Of a stretch of DNA of 64,000 nt, positions 10,857 through 21,572 are shown one piece after another. The position numbers and the translations under genes were made by a program. The notes under the pieces are model-generated. The model saw nothing but the letters and a program-made list of their open reading frames with translations. It did not search any database and had not been told where the DNA came from. Each line of letters starts with the position of its first letter. Within the stretch, counting starts at the first letter, position 1. Source of the stretch: Tipula vernalis (lineage: Eukaryota > Arthropoda > Insecta > Diptera > Tipulidae); contig OY282560.1 of NCBI GenBank assembly GCA_958295665.1, positions 27,579,992-27,643,991 on the forward strand. Reading direction: 5' to 3'.

Positions 10857-12070
10857 TTATGGCTGGGCCAAGCGGGCGTTAAAGCCACCTACATAGTACT
10901 ACGACCTATAAAGTCTAGGCCTATTTAGTTAATCGTCCAGTCGTTATTCAGGATCCTAATGAACCTGATAATATTTCCGGACGATAGCTGCATCAGTTTG
11001 TATGGGCTTAATGTTCTCCCATCTAAGTATTGCAGTCGTTGGCGGAAAATGGCTGACAATTGGCACCGGACGCATTCTGCTGATTCCACTTATAGGTATG
11101 TCACAGGAGCACTATCCTATCGTACTTAGACCCGCATGTTCTTATGGTGATACCTTAAGGGGACAAGACCTGTGAGGAAGCTGGTAATAGTTTCAACACA
11201 GGTTTTCTACGTAAGAGAAGCTTTAAACTCTGGTTGGCGAAGTTGTAACCTGGAATTTTGCGCTAGTTGGAAGAGTTTTGCCTATCCTCCCAGCGCATTT
11301 CTGCTGCCTTAAGGTAACCGATAACCCTTGGGTAAGGCAATCCGTCAACAAATTTGAAAGTACTTTAGATAGCTATAATTTGAACTTTAAGTAAATTTTG
11401 TTTCCGATTTAGTTTTTGTTCCAAAATAACCCTTAGATACTTAACTTCTTTGGACTACTAAACCGTTGATCCGTTTAGTAAAAGGCGCAACAACCATTTT
11501 GTTTAAATTGTCGTAAAGTTCTGTCTGGGCACTCCAATTCGATACTACGTTGAGTGCATCCTGCATGAGGTCGAAGGCGATTTCATCAAATTGCGGCATA
11601 ATTCTGCACATCTTATCACGCAGTAGATAAAACTACTAACCAATTACCATAATAACGGAGAAAGAACCATTCCTTTGGGACACTCCTTTACGGCCCTAAT
11701 GGTTACTGACTCAATACCTGTACTTTACAAAGGAATGGATCCACCTAATTGTTGTCGTCTTTTCACCTGCAGCCCTCTATATTTAATCATTGGAGGTATT
11801 ATCAAAAACCCCTCATTGCCCACAAAGGCACAAAGAAGGATATCTTTTCCAGCAATCGCTTTTTCAATCTTAGTGACTAGTTGCTAAGAGCCGTCACTGT
11901 AGAATTACCAATTCGAAATGCAAATGGGTTTCGATGAAGCGGATTTCCTAAAAGCTCTCACTTCTATTTGGTGATCCAAAAATTGTTTCATCGTCTTTAA
12001 CAGATATGATGTCAGACTATAGATTTTTAAAACGAGTTTGAATAATGGTAACTTATGCAGCAGGGCTCAT
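10857..12070 (-). pseudogene. R1/LOA-type LINE, 3' half, strongly decayed
   Basis: On the minus strand a degraded reverse transcriptase is followed by a 3' UTR ending in a (TAA)n tail, seen as ATTATTATT at 10848-10859. Readable pieces are FDEIAFDLMQDALNVVSNW and KMVVAPFTKR, which match the region after the RT catalytic box in R1-group LINEs, and further upstream KIEKAIAGKDILLCAFVGNE, a decayed block A region. Stops are frequent, and no frame is open for more than about 70 codons. The GC-richer terminal segment (AACGCCCGCTTGGCCCAGCC) and the TAA tail mark the true 3' end at 10857. Confidence 0.7.
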
Positions 12071-14751
12071 TCGCTTTTACTTGTTTTACTTTTCTTTGTT
12101 TGGTTTTCCCAAAAAAAAATATTTTTTTACCTAGGAATCCTAAGCCAAGTCCCAAGTCAAGCCTAGACTAAGCCATCAGATATTAAGAAATCAGTGTCAC
12201 ATTTTGGTTACAAGTGGCCTCCTGAAAAGGTGAATAAAATGAAACGACACAGTGAAGAAAATGAAAGATATGATTTTCCAATTTTTTTTTTTAAATACTG
12301 TAGCTCTTTAGAACGTTACGAATTTTTTGAGATTGTTTGTCCGAATGATAAAGGGCTCTACCCATACCATACAGTGGAAAAATTTGAAAATTTAATTTTG
12401 CCAAACTTTTTAAAAAAATCTTTAGGTCTTTAGGCTTTCGAATTTTCCAAAATAACTTATCCAAAAGTGTTATGATCCCACAGACACAGAAATTATGTTC
12501 TCATATTGGTTACAAGGGATCTATTGGTACGTGTCCGTGATGAACTAAAACATTTCATTTAGCCAGATTTTGTTTCTTAATTTAGTTTGTCTCCATCACA
12601 ATAAAGCCACATATTACTTACATTTGGAATCTGATTATCTGATTTTTTTAAAGGAATACAAATTATAGATTTTCTGCTGGCTAATAAATATTGCAGCTGA
12701 AAAAGATCTCTTGTGCTTTAATGCTGTCCCTGATGGTGAGTAGAAATTTTTCGAGTTCCTGAATTTTTTTACTGAGGTTCAAGTGAGAAATTCTGGTATT
12801 GGTCTTTCTAAAATTGATGAATGGATGACTCGTAGACGTCGAGGCGGCACATAATTTATCTTCAATAGTGAAAAGACGCGAAATTCGATTCAAACTCCCT
12901 TTAAAGGTAAAATCCGCGATTTAAAGCTCCATGCCTAAAATCAATAACATAAAACCACCGTGAACAGATGCAGAATTTCTCTGCCATGGACAAAATTTCT
13001 AAATCGGTTCAATATAATTATTTTTAACATAATCTTTCCAAAAAACAAAAAAAAATTCGTTTGATCAACCGAAATCTAATGTTTAATACTTTTCACTTTT
13101 CAGCCAATAAACACTTTTCGCTTTGGAACTGAGCCAAAAATAAAAAAATCTGTTGTTATAAAATTTAAAGTAAATTATGATCATCAAAATAATGTCTAGT
13201 GTGTTAAATATTTATAAAATCGACGTCATTGGGAATCCTTCACTTTGCGCTCGCTCTCGCACACAATCTATTTACCGACTAATTAATGATGATGATCTTA
13301 AATAACTGAAATATTATTTTAAGATGCGCGCAATGTGACGAAATTTTGTTGACATTGAAAAAAAAAATTTTGGTTTTTGCACATCTTGTACGATTACCGC
13401 ATATCGCACACGGTACCGCATATACCAAAATATTATATCGAAGCACGCAATCACTTCGTTTTTATTGTGTTTTTAATTTGCTTACGATATTTTTAGTATT
13501 GACACCATTTCAAAATTGGTGTGCGCGCGGTGTGTTTGGGCGGCCGGAATATGCAAGGCTGCGTATAGCTGCTATACAACAAAATTCAAGGAATAACAAT
13601 TTATTTTAAATCAAAGAAAATTTGTGTTCGCAATCATTATCATTATTGGCCGGGACGATCACTTAATTTATCATCTTGTACATATATACGAGTAGAGTGA
13701 AATGGGAAATGAAAATTTATTTAATTTAATTTGTTTTTCGCAACTGAGTAAACACGAGGTGAAATTTTTGTGAACAACATAATTAATTATTGGCCGTGTC
13801 AACTGAGCAAGGACTTTTCGATATTTTCTAATTTTTTGCAAAAACAATTTATTGAACCGCCTTATTCCTATAGCCTTGTGTTTATATCGATATGAAGCAC
13901 CACAGAAAAATAATTGTCAGGGTACGCTGCCCACGCCGTTATTTTAAGATGTTAAATTTATTTATAAACATTTTTCGGTATCATTACCGCTATTTATAGA
14001 ATTCAGCTTGACCCAGTTATATACAGTTCATATGTCATTTACACACTATTATTGGAACCATACGCGCTCAATATCAAGTGACTAATAAATTTTTGAGATT
14101 GATTGATTGGGTGTGAATTCTAAATATGCATGTCAACATTTAGTCTTAATCCATTCAAATGTATATTGTTTTAAGAATGGCGCTTAACAGCACATTGCAA
14201 AAAATTTATGATTGATAGTTCATTGGCAATATTATTTTTAGTTTAGAGCAAACAATGTTTGATATTTTTACAAAAATTCGTTTGATATTTGTTGCTTTTG
14301 TGTACACAATATCAAGATTAGCATATGCGAGTACAATAATAGTTTTGCAATGTAAACAAACTTGACAACAAAGAACAATAATGATTGGTTCTGTGTGGTT
14401 TATAAAAATTTACAATATTAACAGAGATGAGGCATAAAACATCAACCCACTCGTCTGCATAACACATAATTTCCGTAAAATCAACGATATACTCGTATAG
14501 TATTGAAGAAGCAGAATATACAACAAAAAAAATTGTTTGCTAAGGAAATTTAAATATTCTTGTCATCATCTTTTCACGACGTATCCTCTCTTTTACATCC
14601 TCTTTAAAATAAAACAACAACAACAACAAAATGTTCAACAACTTTTCAATAAAAACCTACAATAAGTTTTATTAAACAAATATTCCAACACAGAAACGAT
14701 AAATTCGCATATGGCAATACAATAACAATAAATTACTTTTCGTAATTCCAG
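12071..14751. other. Presumed host intron, no confident gene
   Basis: AT-rich DNA upstream of the host exon. A minus-strand frame at 12681-12893 (with LNLSKKIQELEKFLLTIRDS) has the hydrophobic spacing of a coiled coil. It distantly resembles the end of an errantivirus envelope-type protein, but I cannot confirm this. A short GC-richer patch at 13515-13560 lies in an 87-codon plus-strand frame with no known domain. A tract of polypyrimidine and a CAG acceptor close the interval at 14751. Confidence 0.5.
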
Positions 14752-15003
14752 ATATGGTTCACCACATCACAGCCGTTCGCAATCGGTTAAAACACCTGGT
14801 AGTCGGGCATCGGGTCGCCCAAATCAGTTGACACTGCCACAGCAAAGGTCACGCGTTGCATCGATGCCAAATACGGGCGTCGAAGAAGAATACTATAGAT
14901 TACGACATTTTAGTATTACGGGCAAGGGAGTTATAAATCGTGGCGATTCATTAAAAAGTCGACGCAGCCGATCGAATAATAGTGTGGCAAGTTCAAATTC
15001 AAG
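14752..15003 (+). CDS. Internal coding exon of a host gene, likely RGK-family (Rad/Gem/Rem-like) GTPase, N-terminal region
   Basis: Bounded by a splice acceptor (TTCGTAATTCCAG before 14752) and a consensus donor (AAG/GTAAGT at 15003/15004). It is 252 bp long and open in one frame with 83 complete codons; both ends have the same phase (one base completes the first codon and two bases start the last), so skipping would keep the frame. The peptide is Arg/Ser-rich (SPHHSRSQSVKTPGSRASGR) and ends with EEEYYRLRHFSITGKGVINR, GDSLKSRRSRSNNSVASSNS. From memory, such a segment precedes the G domain of insect RGK GTPases, small Ras-like proteins that in other animals restrain voltage-gated calcium channels. 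Composition and codon use differ sharply from the surrounding AT-rich DNA. The exon call is strong; the family call is inference, since the GTP-binding domain is not in the window. Confidence 0.75.
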
Positions 15004-15770
15004 GTAAGTTTTGATATGTAAATTTTAGTTTTAGATCGAATTACATATTTCATAATTTTTTATTATTATTGTAATGGCCGGATACCACCTGAATACAATA
15101 TAAAATATTTAGTAAGGAAGTGAAATGTTCACCAAATAGCCAAAAATGTATCGACATGTTTGACGGAATATGTTCAATAAAAATCAAAACTCCCAAAATA
15201 AACCGATTTTATCAAAATGTTCGTAGCCTGTTCTCGTTTCTAAAATTATCAAACTGCGCCAACTTAAATTGTTCAACAAAACCAATTCAACAAATTCAAA
15301 TGCCCGGGCTCTGGGGTCGGCCATTTGTTGTAAATTTTAATTTTATCAAACGACCAGCCTCTGTCGGCTAGCAATATTTGCAACATATGCTGTCCAAAGT
15401 CTCCACCGACATAATTAATCAACAAAACTTGAAAGTAACAAAGTCGATTGTTCGTAGTCTGTTCTTGATTCTGATTTTATTAAATGACGGTTTTTTGGGG
15501 TCAGCCTTATAAATAACAAGAAAGTCTTGCATCAAAACAGTGTACAAAGTTTCGCCGTCATAATTTGTTCAAAAAAAAAAAAATGGATAAGGTTAAGGTG
15601 TTATCTGTTAAGGTTATCTACTGTCTTACCAATCTTTCTAATGTTGTAGCTACAAAGAGTTTTTTTGGGCCTCCTATCACGAAAAATTTAGAAGTTTCTT
15701 ACCCTTACTTCTGGCCTTCTATTTTGATCCATTTCCTTATTCACACGTCGAAATCACACCTACTAAAGCG
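15004..15770. other. Intron after the host exon, with an imperfect local duplication
   Basis: No gene. Words such as GTTCGTAG-CTGTTCT, ATTTTATTAAA/ATCAAA, GGGGTCGGCC/GGGGTCAGCC and CCGACATAATT/CCGTCATAATT occur in the same order in about 15200-15420 and 15440-15570, suggesting an old, diverged tandem duplication. A poly-A run lies at 15572-15584. Confidence 0.45.
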
Positions 15771-15990
15771 ACAAACGGAGTTGGTCGAATAAAATTTTAA
15801 TTTGTCCGCACCTACCTCAGCACCCAAATTTGCTTGCTCTATAGTTTCCTCATGATCTAGCCTCCAGACAAAAACAACTTTTGTCCTGTGGGCCGGTTTA
15901 TTTATGGCCAATTGCACATTGCAACCACTTATCCTTAATAGAGATTTTCCCTATAGTCTTCCTATTTGGTTACGGTTATGTTCATTAGAT
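15771..15990 (-). mobile_element. R1-type LINE RNase H scrap, first copy
   Basis: About 200 bp that match 16655-16860 in the same orientation (for example the shared 20-base word TTTCCTCATGATCTAGCCTC). On the minus strand it corresponds to the N-terminal part of the RNase H region described in the next entry. It is too short and mutated to keep a frame. Confidence 0.65.
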
Positions 15991-16378
15991 GTCAATCCCA
16001 ATGACTATAATGTGCTTAACTTCCTTTAGAAAATTTACCTCATGATGACTGTTTAGTTTCCTCTTTTTGTGAGAAGTACAAACTGATTGTTGTGAGATCT
16101 GGGATACTTTGCAAGACATTTCCAGCAATAAGGTCATGTTTGAAAATTGGATTCGGTAATAGATCATCTATCTATTTCAATCAATTAGAAATTTTTTGAA
16201 ATGGACATCTAAAGATACCATTGATCGATTTGATTGTGGCTACTCGCACTAAACAATCATCGTCGGGGTGATCTTTGCTGACTTAGTGCCATTTTTAAAA
16301 TTTAATTAAAAATTGGTTGGAGCCACCCGAGGTTCCGCATTCAATGGCACGAGGGGCCCATGGTGCAAACCAGTGATT

Positions 16379-16860
16379 CTATCCTAAATCGCGACAGTGT
16401 GCTGCAGCCTTAGTAAACGGGAGGAGTTTAAGCCAAAGCAAGGAAGACAGATGAACTTCAGCAATAGATCTAGTGTCAAATAATTGCAACCTAACTCTTT
16501 TAAAAGCAGGACAACTGCACATGAACTGAATGCAGTCATCATGGTCTTCAAGCCAATTTAAATTCAACGCCGGATTTTGCTAGAGAATCAGCAGTATCAT
16601 TGCCCTCAATGCCACAATGGATAGGAACCCACATGATCGTCACTCTGTTACAAACGGAGTTCGCCCAATAAAGTTTTAGTTTGGCCGCACTTACCTCAGA
16701 TTCCAGATATGCTTTCTCTAAAGTTTCCTCATGATCTAGCCTCCAGACAAAAACAACTTTTGTCCTATGGACCGGTTTATTTATGGCCCATTGCACGTTG
16801 CAACCACTTATCCTCAATAGAGATTTCCCCTATAGTTTTCCCGTTTGGTTATGATAATTA
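16379..16860 (-). pseudogene. R1/LOA-type LINE, RNase H domain and C-terminal end
   Basis: Minus-strand fragment of a LINE that carries an RNase H domain, which removes RNA from the RNA-DNA hybrid. The frame at 16817-16548 ends with VTIMWVPIHCGIEGNDTADS followed by LAKSG. This is the last catalytic segment of RNase H: a His in the W-P-H-GI-GN motif and the terminal Asp. The frame at 16567-16379 continues with NWLEDHDDCIQFMCSCPAFK and RVRLQLF, matching the Cys-His tail of R1-group ORF2. The two frames overlap by an indel. The N-terminal part is duplicated at 15771-15990. Confidence 0.8.
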
Positions 16861-17562
16861 TCGTTAGATGACTATAAGATACTTAGGTTAGGTTAGGTTT
16901 GGGTGGCGGTTCACTAGGACCAGGCATAGACACAAAAAATGGTCCGCACCCATACCACAATAATTATTTCCTCCAACTCATTGGAACCATTTTGAGCTGT
17001 TATTTGTTGAGCTGGTCTTTAAAGAGGGGTGCCCCTAGAAACTTTAGTCTGTTTCGTGCCGGACGAGTCATATGAGAATACACCAAGTCTACTCGCATGC
17101 CTCCCTATGAGACAGTACCCCGTAATCACTCCAACAACCACACTGATCTGACTTCACTGAAGTGAGATCTGCTGTTTGGATCTCGCCAAGTCCAACATTG
17201 GCCAGACCTGCCGAGTTATTACGCAAGAAGTGATACTTGACCATCTGTCATTCGTCAGCTTGCAAGAGGTATTTCAATATCCTTTCTGCTTTCTGAGAAG
17301 TGGTCCGTTGTACCACGTCGAGCCAGTTCAACGGCGTTTATATTCCCTGTACTTATGAAATGTTCTGGCACCCATAAAATGTGGATGCTGAACTAATCTG
17401 CCATCTCGTTAAGAGATGAGAGACAGTTCTGGATTACTTTCGACGTGAGAAGGTGTGATTGAAGCGCTTTATTGGCAGCCTGACTGTCCGTATATATGCG
17501 AATATCACAAACTGATATTACATTATACCTCAACCAGTAGTCGGGGAGATGGAAAGAGAGAT

Positions 17563-18455
17563 TTAACAGAAGTTCCTCGCAAAATGCTCGAACCCCGACT
17601 TTTCCATCCCGTTTTGAACCTTCAGTGAAGAAGGCGCTACCGTAGCTTTCTTTACCCTTTCCAGAATATTAGGTTTCCAATATAATTTCCTATCCAAAAC
17701 GAGACCCAGAAACTTCGCTTCAACTGTAAAAGTGAAGCTGAACCCATTTAAAGTGGGAGGATCGATGTGAGGAAGTTTATATTTCCTAGAGAAGAGAACC
17801 AATTCGGTTTTTTGTGGGTTTACATTCAACCCACAGCCATTGGCCCATAATGAAAGAGTGTCTAGGTCATTTCGCATAAGCTCACTAAGAGTGCCGGGAT
17901 ATTTACCATGGACACCAATAGCAATATCATCCGTATAGGCAACCACCTTGAAGCCACCGTCCCCTAGTCTCAGCAACAGGTCATTTATGACCAAGTTCCA
18001 AAGTAGGAGGGACAGTACGCCACCCTGTGACGTACCTCTGCTTGCAAATCTTCTGACGGAGGATTCCCCAAAACTGGCATTTATGATCCTGCCTCTTAGC
18101 ATCTGATCTATCCAGTCCTTGAGTGATTCATCCACTCCCAAATCTGAAAGTGCCCGAGTTATAGCCCTGGAAGAACATTGTTAAAGACCCCCTCAATATC
18201 CAAGAAGGTTACCATTGCGTAGTCTCTATATTCGAAAGATTTTTCAATGAAAAATACAAGAGAATGAAGAGCAGTCTCTACAGATCTCCCCTTGCAATAG
18301 GCATGTTGAGATTTGGACAGCTTTTTCGACACAATCATGCCTCTAATATGAGCTTCTATTTGTCTTTCCAGTATTTTAAAAAGGAAGGAAGACCAGCTAA
18401 TCGGTCTAAGGTCTTTGGGATTGCAGTGTGAGCAAACGCTTAGGTATGAAAACAA
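17563..18455 (-). pseudogene. LINE C reverse transcriptase domain
   Basis: Two minus-strand frames, 18455-18159 and 18141-17563, together give most of an R1-type RT. Motifs in order are DLRPISWSSFLFKILERQIE (fingers), SQHAYCKGRSVETALHSLV, block A VTFLDIEGVFNNV (catalytic Asp present), block B SRGTSQGGVLSLLLWNLVIN, catalytic box VVAYTDDIAIGV (Ala of YADD replaced by Thr), then LNVNPQKTELVLFSRKYKLP and FLGLVLDRKLYW. The IEGVFNNV form of block A and the GTSQGGVLS form of block B are typical of the R1/LOA group. A frameshift near 18150 separates the two halves; the second ends at a stop near 17563. Confidence 0.88.
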
Positions 18456-19149
18456 CCTTCACTTCTGTCCATTTACCAGGAATGTGACAAAGTTCTAGGC
18501 TGCCTTTGAAAATTACCTCTAACCAGGAAATTGTTAGATCCGTAGTTTGTTGAATATCCGCAGGAATAATACCATCGAGTCCAGGCGACTTATATGGTTT
18601 AAAATTGTTTATCGCCCAGGAAACTTTTACCTAATGATGTGCTAGGTACAGATTCAGAACAAGCAGGAAAATGAGTCACTATCAGAAGTTCCAGCGATTC
18701 CGCACTATTAGTGGTCCATATCCCATCCGGCCGTTGAAGATAACTTGTGATGGAAGGACCAGTTGCTAGTAATTTGCGTAGCCTAGACATCTCCGAAGAC
18801 TCCTGAATTTTGCCACAGTATAGTCTCCAAGAGCTATTCTTGATACTTCTCAATTGATATTTGTAAATTTTGAGGACTTCCTTATAGGAGTCCCAGTCTA
18901 CAGCAGATTTTGGTTTCCGTGCTGTTTTGAAGAGTCTTTTGTATTTTCGACGTGTTTGTTGAATCTCTTTGGACCACCAGGGTGGCCGAGATTTACCCCT
19001 AGGCCTCTTAAAGGGACTAGAGCCCAGTATTGCTTCGAGAGTGGCCCTCCGACACTCTGCAGATTAATAAACTATTTCCTAGAAAGCTTCAGAAAAGAGT
19101 AATATCCAATACTTCCTGTCTATTACTAGTTATAAAGGTCGGTTTATTG
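18456..19149 (-). pseudogene. LINE C endonuclease-RT linker
   Basis: Minus-strand sequence between endonuclease and RT. The frame at 18853-18599 (NSSWRLYCGKIQESSEMSRL then RKLLATGPS) is typical of the basic linker before the RT fingers in R1-group elements. The preceding 19149-18860 stretch encodes, in mixed frames, the Trp-rich WWSKEIQQ-type segment. Broken by several indels. Confidence 0.6.
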
Positions 19150-19795
19150 CCTATGTTACACATATGAAGGTTAGTACTTAAAATGTAATCGAGGAGTAAC
19201 TCACCTCGTTCATTTGTGTCCTTATTTCCCCAGATCGTGTGATGAGCATTTGCATCAATCCCAAGGATGACTTCAACCTTGCGCTTCTAAGCCTATAAGA
19301 TTAGTTCACCTAGAATGATTGGTGGAGTATCCACTTCATCATAAGCCAGGTAAGCTGATACTAGCCAGAGGTTTCGTTTATCGACCTCAATGCTGACCGC
19401 TGCTACATCTCCGTTACTGAAATTTGATAACAGAAAACAACTTATGTTATTTTTAATGAGAATGCCCGACCGAATTAATCTATAATAGGGAGTCTTGAGC
19501 CCAAGTACCGGTCTTCAGTGATCCAAGGTTCCTGGATCAAGACGACATCTGTCGCTTCTTTTCTAATTCTTAAAATTAAAGCAGCCTTATAGTGGTGAAG
19601 GTTGATTTGAAGAAATGTCAGTGTCATCTCTACAGCCTCTTTTCAATTAATGAGAAGTCCTATGAGAGCCTCTTTAAAGATTCCATGGACGTTGACATCT
19701 CCGTGTCCATGGAGAGAGTTTCCGCTTGGCTGGCTACCTCCCCGCACGCAGATGAGCTATCAAGCACCGCGGTTTCACCTCTAACTTAACCTTCA
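19150..19795 (-). pseudogene. LINE C endonuclease domain, degraded
   Basis: On the minus strand near 19630-19520 the start of an endonuclease is readable: FLQINLHHYKAALILRIRKE then ATDVVLIQEPWITEDRYLGS, including the catalytic Glu in the QEPW motif. Further on, SNFSNGDVAAVSIEVDKRNL and LWLVSAYLAYDEVDTPP are recognisable, followed by a degraded G-D-N-A-H block near 19250. Stops and frame changes are frequent. The region between 19650 and 19795 reads as upstream linker sequence (METEMS-like, Ser-rich). Confidence 0.75.
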
Positions 19796-20080
19796 ACTCA
19801 ATCCAAAACTCAATATTCAAACCAGCATATATAAAATATTCGTAAATATTTCTATAACCAGGTATTTTGGGTCAATTCGTGTGGCAGGCACTCGACCCTT
19901 TTGATGACAGGTTCCAAAAGCTTTTGAAATCTCGGCATTTACCATAGAAACAGATTAGCAAAAAACAATTCTAAATCGAACAGGCTGTTCTCGAGATACC
20001 ATGGGTACAGACCTTCAGACATACAGACATACAGACATACAGACATCCAGACATCCAGACAGACGGACGGACATTGTTCA
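19795..20080 (+). repeat. Dispersed repeat with ACTCAACC and CAGACA motifs, single arm
   Basis: A run of ACTCAA-type words is followed by a conserved middle (AACCAGCATATATAAAATAT, CTATAACCAGGTATTTTGGG, ACCATAGAAACAGATTAGC) and a CAGACATA tandem at 20010-20070. The same order appears inverted at 51655-51905 and partly in direct orientation at 51370-51490. It has no coding capacity. Confidence 0.8.
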
Positions 20081-20084
20081 GCAT

Positions 20085-21130
20085 TGCACTTCAACTCAAT
20101 TATTTCCATTTGATGATGCGAAGGAGCTGTACTTGCATCAAATTTAAATGGCGCGACCAATATTTGAAAATTTTTGTCATATTTTTATAACTCACGGAAT
20201 CTTCTATCAAAGGCTTGTAATTTTTGAATATTACTCGTATTGTCAGGAGTAGAGGTATTTTTAACTTCAGGAAAATGTGTGTCCATTTCCTAATTGCTCT
20301 TCCCAGAGCTGTAATTTGAGTACAAATGATTTTATCTCTTGACACTCGGTTATTAGTTTGTTTTCGCCTTGAAATTTCAAATTCAAATCATTCAAATGTT
20401 CTGTTATGTCAACCAAGAAAGATAGATCAAGTAACCATTTTGGATCCGACAATTCCTGAACCGTTTTATTATTAATTGTCATAAATACTTCGATTTCATT
20501 TATTAATTCCAAAAATCTTCGTAAACATTTAAGTAAATAATATCACCGTGATAGCAGTCCAATTCCTCCAAATAATTCTGAAATTGTCGATGTATTGGAC
20601 CACGATTTCTAATAATATTTACTGTTTTAATGACAATGTCCATAACATTGTTCATCTTTAATGTTTTGGCACATAAATTTTCTTGAAAACACAGTGAAAT
20701 ATATTTAAATTGTCAATGTCCAACCCTTCATGCCTCCCCAATATTGCAGGCTTGCCGTCAGTAGCTACTCCTACCAACTTATCTAAAGGGAACTGATTTT
20801 CTGTCATAAAAATTCTTCAGTTATTAAAAAAAATTTCATGAATTCCACGAATAAAAATTGTTACTTGTGCAGTATCACTGGAATCCGTACTCTCGTCCAA
20901 ACATATGGAGTAAGCTACGAAATGTTTTATTATTTTTTTCAAAACCGTAACAGAAATTCTTCGGTTTATTGTGCGACGGGACAATAATAAGAATTTCCGC
21001 AACTGATACAAAACACTCGGTGATGAATTCGCCTTCATAATAGGAGACAAGAGGCTTTCACAATATTCTCACTCTTTTCAATTGAATTTTTTAAACAGTT
21101 TTGCTGGATAGAGCTCAGTTTTTGAGTGGA
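20085..21130 (-). pseudogene. hAT-superfamily transposase (GTF2IRD2/ZBED-like), decayed
   Basis: Minus-strand remnant of a cut-and-paste transposase. Readable in order are SVLYQLRKFLLLSRRTINRR, FVAYSICLDESTDSSDTAQV (the first catalytic Asp region of hAT proteins, D-E-S-T-D), KLVGVATDGKPAILGRHEG (second catalytic Asp, TDG-PA form), DIVIKTVNIIRNRG-like pieces, and DPKWLLDLSFLVDITEHLND then LNLKFQGENKLI. This layout matches domesticated hAT proteins of the GTF2IRD2 type and related Charlie-like transposons. At least five stops or frame changes exist, and the N-terminal BED finger and C-terminal dimerisation domain are missing. Terminal inverted repeats were not found. Confidence 0.75.
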
Positions 21131-21135
21131 GATAT

Positions 21136-21572
21136 TGTTACGTTTTTGCCTTCTCAATTAAGGTTCGTATCACTGGATTGTGAATAAAACAAAATCAATT
21201 CAATTTATCGGCAACGAATTTATTTATTTCACACAAAAATTATTACAACACAATTTATTAATGATAATTCACAAAATCACTTTATATAAATTATTCGCAC
21301 AATTTTTCTGATCACTTTTACTTTTTATTTCGCACAAAAACACTTTTTAAATCACTTCACACTATTGCGTTCCAAATTCGAATAATACAATTCGATCTCC
21401 GTTCGCCTTTTTATATACACAAACCAAACTTCTAGAAAGTTCATGACTTTTCCAGTTAGAATAGTGTAGAAACATTTACAACAGTTTTATCATGGAAAAT
21501 TCCATTTTAGTACAGTAAACATTGAGTTATTAATTTAACTTATTCTATTACACCCTAGATGTCACCGTCACA
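21136..21572 (-). repeat. Solo LTR of a BEL/Pao-type retrotransposon
   Basis: 437 bp starting TGTGACGG and ending GTAACA on the minus strand. It is very similar to 55015-55414, where the LTR abuts BEL/Pao pol sequence. It contains a TATA box (near 21410) and an AATAAA-type signal (GAAATAAATAAATTCG near 21225-21245), both in minus orientation. No coding sequence of the element adjoins it, so it is probably a solo LTR left by LTR-LTR recombination. The five bases on each side are not identical, so the target duplication is lost or the ends are slightly misjudged. Confidence 0.72.
21410..21417 (-). promoter_or_regulatory. TATA box of the LTR promoter
   Basis: Minus-strand TATATAAA within the LTR, about 25 bases before a CGAATTG segment that could hold the transcription start. 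The same element stands at about 55252-55259 in the related LTR. Confidence 0.5.

Larger units (their letters stand above)
16875..19800 (-). mobile_element. LINE C: R1-type non-LTR retrotransposon, nearly full ORF2 span, broken
   Basis: A minus-strand LINE covering endonuclease (about 19790-19150), RT (18455-17563) and 3' region (17560-16875). The 3' end carries the tail AACCTAACCTAACC (seen as GGTTAGGTTAGGTT near 16885), common in insect R1-group LINEs. No ORF1 is recognised beyond 19800, and the RNase H/C-terminal segment is much reduced. The copy has many frameshifts. Confidence 0.8.

Noticed and set aside
12194..12433. 79-codon plus-strand frame as a small host gene
   Set aside because: No recognisable domain, no splice or promoter context, and it lies in decayed repeat-rich sequence.
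13346..13609. 87-codon plus-strand frame with a hydrophobic stretch as a secreted or membrane peptide
   Set aside because: There is no supporting start context or homology cue, and its first third is driven by an A-run.
16880..16900. TTAGGTTAGGTT resembling the insect telomere repeat TTAGG
   Set aside because: It sits exactly at the 3' end of an R1-type LINE, where an AACCTAACC tail is common, and has only two units. Flies also lack TTAGG telomeres.
19939..20160. 73-codon frame with Cys/Met-rich repeats
   Set aside because: It is a translation of the CAGACATA simple repeat.
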